64,000 bases of DNA from Arcobacter defluvii (GTDB taxonomy: Bacteria; Campylobacterota; Campylobacteria; Campylobacterales; Arcobacteraceae). The stretch lies in the NCBI RefSeq assembly GCF_013201725.1, contig NZ_CP053835.1:1054001-1118000 (forward strand), read 5' to 3'. Shown here piece by piece: positions 1 to 8,347 of the stretch. Position numbers and translations under genes: made by a program. The notes under the pieces are model-generated. The model was not told the DNA's origin. It saw only the letters and a list, made by a program, of their open reading frames with translations, and did no database searches. Positions within the stretch are counted from its first letter, which is position 1. Each line of letters starts with the position of its first letter.

Positions 1-1
1 A

Positions 2-3000
2 ACAGTAAGTGGAACAGTAGGAACAGATGCAAATAAATTGAAAGAGATAAACGCAGGAGCGAATGGTTCAAACTCAACATTTAGTGATGATGTGTACGCA
101 ACAAACCTAGATGTAGAAGGAACAGGGACAGTAAATTTAGATGGGAATTATAAAGGGACGTCAATAAGATATAACGCAGATGGAACAGTAGTTTTAGCAG
201 ATAATAAAAATATAAACTCTTCAATAATAAATAATAGTAGTACAACTCCAACAGGAACATTAACTTTAGAAGGAAGTTCAACAGTAAGTGGAACAGTAGG
301 AACAGATGCAAATAAATTGAAAGAGATAAACGCAGGAGCGAATGGTTCAAACTCAACATTTAGTGATGATGTGTACGCAACAAACCTAGATGTAGAAGGA
401 ACAGGGACAGTAAATTTAGATGGGAATTATAAAGGGACGTCAATAAGATATAACGCAGATGGAACAGTAGTTTTAGCAGATAATAAAAATATAAACTCTT
501 CAATAATAAATAATAGTAGTACAACTCCAACAGGAACATTAACTTTAGAAGGAAGTTCAACAGTAAGTGGAACAGTAGGAACAGATGCAAATAAATTGAA
601 AGAGATAAACGCAGGAGCGAATGGTTCAAACTCAACATTTAGTGATGATGTGTACGCAACAAACCTAGATGTAGAAGGAACAGGGACAGTAAATTTAGAT
701 GGGAATTATAAAGGGACGTCAATAAGATATAACGCAGATGGAACAGTAGTTTTAGCAGATAATAAAAATATAAACTCTTCAATAGTAACAAATAGTACAA
801 CTCCAACAGGAACATTAACTTTAGAAGGAAGTTCAACAGTAAGTGGAACAGTAGGAACAGATGCAAATAAATTGAAAGAGATAAACGCAGGAGCGAATAG
901 TTCAAACTCAACATTTAGTGATGATGTGTACGCAACAAACCTAGATGTAGAAGGAACAGGGACAGTAAATTTAGATGGGAATTATAAAGGGACGTCAATA
1001 AGATATAACGCAGATGGAACAGTAGTTTTAGCAGATAATAAAAATATAAACTCTTCAATAGTAACAAATAGTACAACTCCAACAGGAACATTAACTTTAG
1101 AAGGAAGTTCAACAGTAAGTGGAACAGTAGGAACAGATGCAAATAAATTGAAAGAGATAAACGCTAATGGAATTACTGGAAAAACTGTAACATTTGAAAA
1201 AGATGTATATGCAATAACTACAAATATTAATTCTTTAGAAATAAAATTTGAATCGGATTTAACAAGTAATATAGTTGCAAATATGAGTGATCAAGGAGTG
1301 GTAAGTTTTATAGGTGATAATAGCGGAAAATCACAAATTATTACTGGAAATATAGGAAGTTCTGGATCATTTATTTCAACTTTAAATATTGGAGAAAGTG
1401 GAAATTCAACAAACTATTCAACTACAACAATAAATGGAAATATATACGCAAACAGTACAGTTTTAAATAATAATGGAACAGCAAATAGCTCAACATTAGT
1501 TTTAGCTGATGGAAGTGATATTACATCGACAATTACAACAGCAGATGCAAATATGGGAATACTTACTTTAGAAGGAAGTTCAATAGTAAGTGGAACAGTA
1601 GGAACAGATGCGAATAAATTAAAAGAGATAAATGCAGGAGCGAATAGTTCAAACTCAACATTCAGTGATGATGTGTACGCAACAAACCTAGATGTAGAAG
1701 GAACAGGGACAGTAAATTTAGATGGGAATTATAAAGGGACGTCAATAAGATATAACGCAGATGGAACAGTAGTTTTAGCAGATAATAAAAATATAAACTC
1801 TTCAATAGTAACAAATAGTACAACTCCAATAGGAACATTAACTTTAGAAGGAAGTTCAACAGTAAGTGGAACAGTAGGAACAGATGCGAATAAATTGAAA
1901 GAGATAAATGCAGCAACAGATGGGGAAACTGTAACATTTGAAAAAGATGTATATGCAATAACTACAAATCTTGGTTCAGGAATTACTAACTTTAATACAA
2001 TTTCTGGAAATACAACTTCAAATATAGTATTTTCAGGAGTTGGAAAAGCAAATTTAAATGGATATTTAGATGGAAATATAAACTTTGCTGGAAATGATGC
2101 AGTTGTAAATATTGCTGATGGAAAAGGAATTTTAGGTTCAGTTGAAACATTAGCAAATAATACAGGAATTTTAAATTTTAGTGGAGATGGTGTTGTTGAT
2201 GATCTTATTGGAAGCGCACTTTATGGTATTAATGAGTTAAATATTAATACAAATGATGAACAAGATAAAGATAGTAATGGAACAGTAACTTCAAATGGAT
2301 TATTAGCAAGAAAAGAAATTTTTGCAGATATTATAAATTTAAGAAATAATGCAACTTTAACATTAGCAGATAATGCAAATATTACAAATACAGGATTAAA
2401 TAGTTTAATCATATCAACAGATAATGCAAATACTGGAAATTTAGTATTTGAAGGAAGTTCAAGTGTAACTGGAACTGTGGGAAGTAGTAGTAAAAATTTA
2501 GAAAGTATAGTTGCTGGAGCAAGTGGTGAAACTGTAACATTTAATAATATGGTTTATGCAAGTAATTTAAATTATGCTTCAGATGGAACAGTTATCTTAA
2601 AAGGTAATAATGATACAAATAATGAAGGTTTTATAGGAAATGTAGATTTTAATTCAAATGCTGGAACTTTAGAAATTGCAGATAATGTAAATCTTACAAC
2701 AGGAAGTTCAGGAATAGAGTTTACAAATGCAAATGATGCAACTTTAACTTTTAATGGAACTTCAACTGTTTATGGTGTTTTAGGTGGAAATACAACTGGA
2801 AATTCAACTTTTGAAAGAATTTATGCAGGAGCAAATAACGAAATAGTTACTTTTAAAAATGATGTGTATGTTGAAGAAAGTAATGATACTACATTTCATG
2901 TGAGTGGTAATGGAGTTGTAAATTTTGAAGGTGATTTATATGGGGATTTAATCTTTGATGCAGATGGAATAGTAAATGTAGATGATTCAAAATCCATAAT

Positions 3001-4858
3001 TGTTTCAAGTGTACCAACATCAATAAGAACAAAAAATGATGGAAAAGGAACAGTAAATTTTGAAGGAACAACGACTTTATACACTGATATAGGTGAATCT
3101 TCTTCTAAACTTAATAGCGTTTATTTTGCTTCAAATGGGACATCAGCTGATACTTATACACAAGACCTTGGATATAATATTTATTCTTTAGATACAACAA
3201 TTGGGAATAATTTAAATAAAACAACTGTGAATATAAAAGATGATATAGCATTTGGTGGAAATTTAACTTTAAATGATAATTCAACATTAAATGTTAGTAA
3301 TAATGATATTTCAATAGCTGATAAATTAAATATAGGTAAGGATTCAACTTTAAATTTTAAAGTTTATACAACAGATTTAAGTGCGGGACAAGCTGTAGAA
3401 AATGGTGCTTCTGGAAGTATTACAGCTTCTTCTTTAACAATAGATAATAGTTCAAAAATTAATATTGATTATGAAGGAAGTTGGGAAGGTGCAGGGCAAT
3501 ATAATCTTATTACAACATCAAATTATTTAATTTCAAACTATTATGGAACAGAAGATAATGGTTTGGTTACGGATAATAGTATTATAGATTCAATCGTTAC
3601 AGTAAATGGAACAAATCTTACTTTATATGCGGATAGAACAAGTGGAGGCTCATTTAATCCAGAAGATTTATATATTGTAAAATCTGAAATAGGAAAAGAT
3701 TATTCAAATGGTGCTTCACAATCACTTGCTGGATATGCAAATGAAGCTGATAGAGCAGGAGCTTTAGCAGATATTGTTAGAAATATGGAAAAATATGATG
3801 GTGGAACACAATTATCAGCAGAGAAAAAACAAGAGATGATAAATACTCAAAGATTACTCGCTCCAACGGCAAATAATTCAAATATGCAAACTTCTATAAC
3901 TGCTTCAAATTTAGCAATAACAACAATAAGAGGAAGATTATCAGATATTAGAACAACAGAAATGAATAATTTCACTCCTAATATTTATAAAATGGGATTA
4001 TCATCAGGAGATTATTATAGTTTTGATACATCATTTTGGTTAAAAGCAATGGGTGGAAAAGCAACTCAAGATAAAGTAAATGAATACGATGGTTTTGATA
4101 CAACTACTTATGGTTTTGTTGGTGGTATGGACAAAATTACAAATGATGGAACAATTTTTGGTGCGGCTGTTGCTTATTCTACAACAAAAACAAATCAGGA
4201 CAATCTTGCTTCTGATAGTTCAGATACAACTAGTATTCAAGCAACACTTTACTCTTCTTTAGCTTTTGAAAATGCTTATGTAGATAGTTATTTATCTTAT
4301 GCAAAACATAAAACTGACGGTACAAGAACTGCAAATTCAGGAAAATTAACGTCAACAGTTGATGCTGATCAGATTTCAGCTAAAGTAGAAACAGGATATT
4401 CAATTCCTGTTAATGATGGAATTTCTGTAACGCCTTTTGCATCTTTAGAGTATAGTTTATTAAATCAAAAAGGTTATACAGAAAAAGGTACAGCTTATCA
4501 AAACGATGCTTTAAAAGTTGATAGTCTAAAATTAAATAGAGGAACAGTTGAAGTTGGAGCAAAACTTACTTCAAATATAGAGTTAGAAGATACTTTGATT
4601 ATTCCTCAGTTATCTGCAAGTGTATATAACTCATTTGGAGATAATAGCGCAGATATAAAAGCACAATATATAGGTGGAGGGAAAGAGTTTATTACACCAG
4701 CTAGTGAACTTAATAAAACTATGTATAACGTTGGATTAGGAGTAGAAACAAAAATATCTGATTCAACAAGTTTAATTTTTGATATGGATTATGATAGAAG
4801 TAAAGATGGTAAATTCCAAGGATATTCAGGAACAGTAACATTTGGTATTAGTTTCTAA
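2..4858 (+). CDS. Autotransporter adhesin (type Va), 3' part, repeat-rich passenger
   Basis: Open from the left edge, so the true start and signal peptide lie outside the window. The first part is a passenger rich in Gly, Asn, Ser and Thr with short beta-strand-like units such as GTLTLEGSS and VVLADN, as expected for a beta-helix passenger. Residues encoded up to about 1150 are tandem, near-identical units of 92-93 residues, and a further copy lies at about 1620-1895. The last roughly 300 residues (from about 3960) look like an autotransporter beta-barrel, with alternating aromatic strands and a terminal Phe after GTVTFGIS. Family knowledge says such proteins are exported by Sec, inserted by BAM and displayed as adhesins. 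The parvulin-like gene just downstream would suit outer-membrane assembly. The substrate or host ligand cannot be told. Confidence 0.85.
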   Translation, partial: TVSGTVGTDANKLKEINAGANGSNSTFSDDVYATNLDVEGTGTVNLDGNYKGTSIRYNADGTVVLADNKNINSSIINNSSTTPTGTLTLEGSSTVSGTVGTDANKLKEINAGANGSNSTFSDDVYATNLDVEGTGTVNLDGNYKGTSIRYNADGTVVLADNKNINSSIINNSSTTPTGTLTLEGSSTVSGTVGTDANKLKEINAGANGSNSTFSDDVYATNLDVEGTGTVNLDGNYKGTSIRYNADGTVVLADNKNINSSIVTNSTTPTGTLTLEGSSTVSGTVGTDANKLKEINAGANSSNSTFSDDVYATNLDVEGTGTVNLDGNYKGTSIRYNADGTVVLADNKNINSSIVTNSTTPTGTLTLEGSSTVSGTVGTDANKLKEINANGITGKTVTFEKDVYAITTNINSLEIKFESDLTSNIVANMSDQGVVSFIGDNSGKSQIITGNIGSSGSFISTLNIGESGNSTNYSTTTINGNIYANSTVLNNNGTANSSTLVLADGSDITSTITTADANMGILTLEGSSIVSGTVGTDANKLKEINAGANSSNSTFSDDVYATNLDVEGTGTVNLDGNYKGTSIRYNADGTVVLADNKNINSSIVTNSTTPIGTLTLEGSSTVSGTVGTDANKLKEINAATDGETVTFEKDVYAITTNLGSGITNFNTISGNTTSNIVFSGVGKANLNGYLDGNINFAGNDAVVNIADGKGILGSVETLANNTGILNFSGDGVVDDLIGSALYGINELNINTNDEQDKDSNGTVTSNGLLARKEIFADIINLRNNATLTLADNANITNTGLNSLIISTDNANTGNLVFEGSSSVTGTVGSSSKNLESIVAGASGETVTFNNMVYASNLNYASDGTVILKGNNDTNNEGFIGNVDFNSNAGTLEIADNVNLTTGSSGIEFTNANDATLTFNGTSTVYGVLGGNTTGNSTFERIYAGANNEIVTFKNDVYVEESNDTTFHVSGNGVVNFEGDLYGDLIFDADGIVNVDDSKSIIVSSVPTSIRTKNDGKGTVNFEGTTTLYTDIGESSSKLNSVYFASNGTSADTYTQDLGYNIYSLDTTIGNNLNKTTVNIKDDIAFGGNLTLNDNSTLNVSNNDISIADKLNIGKDSTLNFKVYTTDLSAGQAVENGASGSITASSLTIDNSSKINIDYEGSWEGAGQYNLITTSNYLISNYYGTEDNGLVTDNSIIDSIVTVNGTNLTLYADRTSGGSFNPEDLYIVKSEIGKDYSNGASQSLAGYANEADRAGALADIVRNMEKYDGGTQLSAEKKQEMINTQRLLAPTANNSNMQTSITASNLAITTIRGRLSDIRTTEMNNFTPNIYKMGLSSGDYYSFDTSFWLKAMGGKATQDKVNEYDGFDTTTYGFVGGMDKITNDGTIFGAAVAYSTTKTNQDNLASDSSDTTSIQATLYSSLAFENAYVDSYLSYAKHKTDGTRTANSGKLTSTVDADQISAKVETGYSIPVNDGISVTPFASLEYSLLNQKGYTEKGTAYQNDALKVDSLKLNRGTVEVGAKLTSNIELEDTLIIPQLSASVYNSFGDNSADIKAQYIGGGKEFITPASELNKTMYNVGLGVETKISDSTSLIFDMDYDRSKDGKFQGYSGTVTFGISF
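38..1147 (+). repeat. Four tandem near-identical passenger repeats (279, 279, 276, 276 bp)
   Basis: The segment beginning with codons for LKEINAGA recurs at 38, 317, 596, 872 and 1148, giving unit lengths of 279, 279, 276 and 276 bp. Units 1 and 2 appear identical base for base. Units 3 and 4 differ by loss of one codon (INNSS becomes VTNS) and a G-to-S change. Because all lengths are multiples of three, gain or loss of a unit keeps the frame. Confidence 0.95.
1619..1894 (+). repeat. Fifth, detached copy of the 276-bp passenger repeat
   Basis: A copy of the same unit, nearly identical to units 3 and 4, separated from them by about 470 bp of unrelated passenger sequence. It is followed by a segment starting with TVTFEKDVYAITTN, which also follows the fourth unit at about 1183, so the repeat plus its flank were duplicated together. 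Confidence 0.9.
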
Positions 4859-4879
4859 AAAGATTTAATTTAAGGATAA

Positions 4880-5611
4880 ATGATGATAGTAAAGAAAATA
4901 TCTCTATATATATTTTTAGCTTTTTTTAGTATTAATATATATGCAAATGAAATAGCTTCATATTCAGCTATAAAATATCATGCTGATTATGAAAAACAAA
5001 ATCCTAAAATGAAAGAATCTTTAGCAAAAGAATATTCAAAAGTTAGAAATTTAGCAAAAACTTTAGAAGCTACGGTTATGAAAAATGATGTTGATGTAGA
5101 AGTTGCAAAAAATTTAGCAATTGTTGATATTTGGTCGAATAAATTTATACAAAGTTATAAGCCAACTCAAAAAGAGTTAGAAGAACTTTATAAATTAGAA
5201 AAACCAAGAACAGTTGCAAAATATGAATTAAGAAATATTTTAGTTTCTTATGAAAAAAATGCCGATAGAATTATTGAAATGCTAAATGAAATAAAAAATA
5301 AACAAGAAAAAAAAGATTCATTTATCAAATATGTAAGATCAGTTTCAAATGATGTTGCTTCAAAGCAAAACAATGGTTTAACGGCATTAGTTGATGAAAA
5401 TAAATTAAATCCTCAAATAAAAGAGTCTTTAAAAGGAAAAAAAGAGGGTGAGATAGTAAAAGTAACTTTAAAAGATTTAGGAACACAAATTTTATATATA
5501 GAAAAATTTATTCCAGAAAAAGTTGCAACATTTGAAGAATCAAAAGATGCTTTAATAAATTTAGCAAAGAAAAAAGCTTTATTGAGAGAGATTGAATTAT
5601 TATCAAAATAA
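4880..5611 (+). CDS. Periplasmic parvulin-like peptidyl-prolyl isomerase / chaperone (SurA/PEB4 type)
   Basis: About 243 residues with a clear signal peptide ending near YANE. The N-terminal part is helical and charged, like the chaperone arm of SurA/PEB4 proteins. Residues of about 115-215 resemble a PpiC rotamase domain, including RNILVSYEKN and, near its end, GEIVKVTLKDLGTQILYIEK. Such proteins escort outer-membrane proteins through the periplasm. The gene begins 21 bp after the autotransporter stop, so the two are probably co-transcribed and the autotransporter is a likely client (inference). Two ATG codons lie in tandem; the second, at 4883, has the better spacing from AAGGA at 4872. The isomerase domain is divergent, so activity is uncertain. 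Confidence 0.7.
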   Translation: MMIVKKISLYIFLAFFSINIYANEIASYSAIKYHADYEKQNPKMKESLAKEYSKVRNLAKTLEATVMKNDVDVEVAKNLAIVDIWSNKFIQSYKPTQKELEELYKLEKPRTVAKYELRNILVSYEKNADRIIEMLNEIKNKQEKKDSFIKYVRSVSNDVASKQNNGLTALVDENKLNPQIKESLKGKKEGEIVKVTLKDLGTQILYIEKFIPEKVATFEESKDALINLAKKKALLREIELLSK

Positions 5612-5614
5612 AAA

Positions 5615-6436
5615 ATGAAATATATAAATTTTTTATTAGTAATTTTTCTTTTAACAGGTTGTATAAAAGATATTCCAACACCAAGTGAAAGAAAAAATAG
5701 TGTTTTATCTCTTGCAACAACGAAAAATTTTGATGAAATTGATATTTCTACTTCAACTTTTTCTTTATTTTCTTTGCAAAAACCAAATATCAACTGTCAA
5801 AATAAAAATCTAAAAGTTTACATTGAAGGTGATGGTTTAGCTTGGTTATCAAGAACCATAATTTCAAAAAATCCTACACCTCTAGATTCAACAATTATAA
5901 AACTAATATTTGATGATAATAGTGAATGTAAAGTCTATCTTGCCCGACCTTGTCAATATATAGATTCAAATATATGTAATAATAGTTTTTGGACTAATAA
6001 AAGATTTTCAGATGAAGTAATAAAGAGTTTTGATGAAAGCTTAAATATATTAAAAACAAAATATAAAAATAAAAATTTCACTTTAATAGGTCATTCAGGA
6101 GGAGGTGCTGTTGCAACTATATTGGCTTCAAAAAGAAATGATGTAGATTTACTTATTACAATAGCTGGAAATTTAGATATAGAAAAATGGACTACAATGC
6201 ATAAAATTTCTAAATTGGAAGGTTCTTTAAATCCAGCAGATTTTTCAAAAAATTTAGAACATATTAAACAATATCATTTAATTGGAACAAAAGATAAAAT
6301 TATTCCTAAAGATATATTTTTATCTTATTATTCAAAATTTTCAAAAAAAGATAATATAAAGTATAAATATTTTGATGCTGAACATAATTGTTGTTGGGAA
6401 GATCCATATAAAAAAATATTAGAAGAATTAAAATAA
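5615..6436 (+). CDS. Lipoprotein with alpha/beta-hydrolase fold
   Basis: The N-terminus is a short hydrophobic segment ending in LTGC, a lipobox, so the mature protein is probably lipid-anchored. A nucleophile elbow GHSGGG lies near residue 160, and a candidate catalytic His sits in DAEHNCCW near the C-terminus; an acid could be the Asp of GTKDKI. This is the usual serine-hydrolase triad order. It starts 3 bp after the chaperone gene and appears to be the third gene of the autotransporter operon. Cys residues are unusually frequent (CQNKN, CKVY, CQYI, CNNS, NCCW), which suits disulfides in the periplasm. Substrate unknown. Confidence 0.7.
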   Translation: MKYINFLLVIFLLTGCIKDIPTPSERKNSVLSLATTKNFDEIDISTSTFSLFSLQKPNINCQNKNLKVYIEGDGLAWLSRTIISKNPTPLDSTIIKLIFDDNSECKVYLARPCQYIDSNICNNSFWTNKRFSDEVIKSFDESLNILKTKYKNKNFTLIGHSGGGAVATILASKRNDVDLLITIAGNLDIEKWTTMHKISKLEGSLNPADFSKNLEHIKQYHLIGTKDKIIPKDIFLSYYSKFSKKDNIKYKYFDAEHNCCWEDPYKKILEELK

Positions 6437-6506
6437 ATTTTAGATAAAAAAAAGTAATTTGAGAGTAATTTGTAATATATAATTAAAAAAAATTCTAAGG
6501 AAAAGT

Positions 6507-7289
6507 ATGTATTCATTTTTAATGAACGAATCATTGAAAAATTTAATAATTCACCGCGTTGCACTTTTTAAAGCTTTAATAATCCCATTTATCTTATTAA
6601 CAATGATAAATATGATTTTTGATAATTTTATGATTTATGATGAAGTACAAGGGAGATTAGTATTTGCTAATGAAGAAGAAAAATATTTAGTATATTTTCT
6701 TTTATTTTTGACTTTCTTGATTAATATCTCAATTGCAGTATCTGTACATAGAATACTTCTAATAAATGAAGATATTTCGCCATGGCAAAGTGTTAAAACA
6801 ACAAAAAGAGAATGGAAATTTTTCTTTAAATCTTTTTTGATTTTTCTTTTTGGAGCTTTAACTTTTTTATTGATTTTTTTCTTTTCAACAGCCTTATTAA
6901 AAATCTTTATTGCAAATTTTACATTTCCAGTCTCTTTACTTTTATCTTTAATATTTACTCTAATAGTAATTAGCAGAATTTCTATTGTATTACCAGCAAT
7001 TGCAACAGATGAAGAGCTGGGCTTTTATGAAGCTTTCTCAATTACAAAAAATTATAAATTTTTATCTTTTTACATGGTAGGAATTTTCCCTACAATTATT
7101 TCTGTATTAGTTTTTTTTGTATATGGTTTAATTATAAATTTTTTGACAGTAGTTGTTTCAAATTATTTTGAATTACTTTATTCTTTATTGAATATGTTTA
7201 TTACGGCTTTTGTAATTAGTTGTTTATCTGTAACATATAAATATTTGAAAGAAGAAAGTTTGAGAAATATAGAGCAAATAGAAGAATAA
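6507..7289 (+). CDS. Multi-pass membrane protein of unknown function
   Basis: 260 residues with about six hydrophobic segments (around residues 20-40, 62-83, 107-132, 140-165, 187-212 and 222-245). The Arg and Lys residues lie in short loops. No catalytic motif is visible. The start is supported by AAGGA about 8 bp upstream of ATG. The layout loosely resembles membrane proteins of the YciC/DUF975 type, but I do not recognise it. It stands alone between the hydrolase and a hairpin terminator at 7295. Confidence 0.6.
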   Translation: MYSFLMNESLKNLIIHRVALFKALIIPFILLTMINMIFDNFMIYDEVQGRLVFANEEEKYLVYFLLFLTFLINISIAVSVHRILLINEDISPWQSVKTTKREWKFFFKSFLIFLFGALTFLLIFFFSTALLKIFIANFTFPVSLLLSLIFTLIVISRISIVLPAIATDEELGFYEAFSITKNYKFLSFYMVGIFPTIISVLVFFVYGLIINFLTVVVSNYFELLYSLLNMFITAFVISCLSVTYKYLKEESLRNIEQIEE

Positions 7290-7294
7290 TTTAT

Positions 7295-7325
7295 CTATAC
7301 ATAAAAATATTATTTTTATGTATAG
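7295..7325 (+). terminator. Perfect 15-bp inverted repeat after the membrane-protein gene
   Basis: Arms CTATACATAAAAATA and its exact complement surround a single central base, just after the stop at 7289. It is AT-only apart from two G/C pairs and is followed by AATTTTG, so it could be a weak terminator or a protein-binding palindrome. Confidence 0.5.
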
Positions 7326-7438
7326 AATTTTGTAAATTATATAAATAATACTTATTAATCATATGTAGTTAAATAGCAAAATCTTATAAATTAATTATTA
7401 ATATTATATAATATAATAATTCTAATTTAGGTGTTATT

Positions 7439-8347
7439 TTGTTGAAAATAATTTGTTATATATTTCCCTTGGTAATTTATCTATTTGCTAAAGAACCAAT
7501 ATCTCCAATTCCTTTAAATATAAAGGTAAATATAGAAAAAGCAGATTTAGGAAAAGAACTTTTTTTTGATACTATTTTGTCTAAAAATAATACAATTTCT
7601 TGCCATACTTGTCATTTATTAAATCAAGGTGGAGTTGATAATCTACAGTTTTCCGTTGGCATTGATGGAAAATTAGGAAATATAAATGCACCTACCGTTT
7701 TAAACTCTATTTTTAACTTTGTACAATTTTGGGATGGAAGAGCTAAAAATCTTCATCAACAAGTATTTGGTCCAGTAACTAATCCTGTTGAGATGGATAA
7801 TAACTTTGAAAATTTAATAACAAAGTTAAATAAAACTGATTATAAAAATAAATTTGAATCTATTTATAAAGATGGAATTACAAAAAATAATATTGCAGAT
7901 GCAATAGCAGAATATGAAAAAACATTAATTACCCCAAATGCTCCTTTTGACAGATATTTAAGAGGGGATAAAAATGCAATTAGTGATGAAGTAAAACAAG
8001 GATATGTTTTATTTAAAACTCAAGGTTGTATTGCTTGTCATCATGGAATAAATATAGGCGGAAATTTATATGCGAAATTTGGAATTGTATCTGAACTTAA
8101 AAGTAAATCAAAAGGTAGATATGAAGTAACAAAAAATGAGTTAGATGAATATTATTTTAAAGTTCCAACTTTAAGAAATATTGAATTAACAGCACCTTAT
8201 TTACACGATGGGCGAATAGATAATTTAGAGGATACTGTCAAGTTTATGGCTCATTATCAATTGGGCAAATCATTGAATGAAGATGAAGTTCAAAAGATAG
8301 TTCTATTTCTAAAATCTCTAACGGGACAATTATATAATCATGAATAA
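7439..8347 (+). CDS. Di-haem cytochrome c peroxidase (CCP/MauG family)
   Basis: Reduces H2O2 to water in the periplasm with electrons from c-type cytochromes. There is a short signal peptide (residues 1-18), two CxxCH haem sites (CHTCH at residues 55-59 and CIACH at 197-201) and a probable distal Met in VKFMAHYQLG near residue 270. The length of 302 is near the family norm of about 320. The start is TTG-TTG; no ATG is available before the signal peptide. A TATAAT-like AT run lies upstream at about 7408-7420. The next gene overlaps its 3' end by 8 bp, which suggests translational coupling. Confidence 0.9.
   Translation: MLKIICYIFPLVIYLFAKEPISPIPLNIKVNIEKADLGKELFFDTILSKNNTISCHTCHLLNQGGVDNLQFSVGIDGKLGNINAPTVLNSIFNFVQFWDGRAKNLHQQVFGPVTNPVEMDNNFENLITKLNKTDYKNKFESIYKDGITKNNIADAIAEYEKTLITPNAPFDRYLRGDKNAISDEVKQGYVLFKTQGCIACHHGINIGGNLYAKFGIVSELKSKSKGRYEVTKNELDEYYFKVPTLRNIELTAPYLHDGRIDNLEDTVKFMAHYQLGKSLNEDEVQKIVLFLKSLTGQLYNHE

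Noticed and set aside
81-1958. Leu-rich ORFs on the minus strand across the adhesin repeats
   Set aside because: They are shadows of the repeat codons on the opposite strand; no RBS and no family resemblance.
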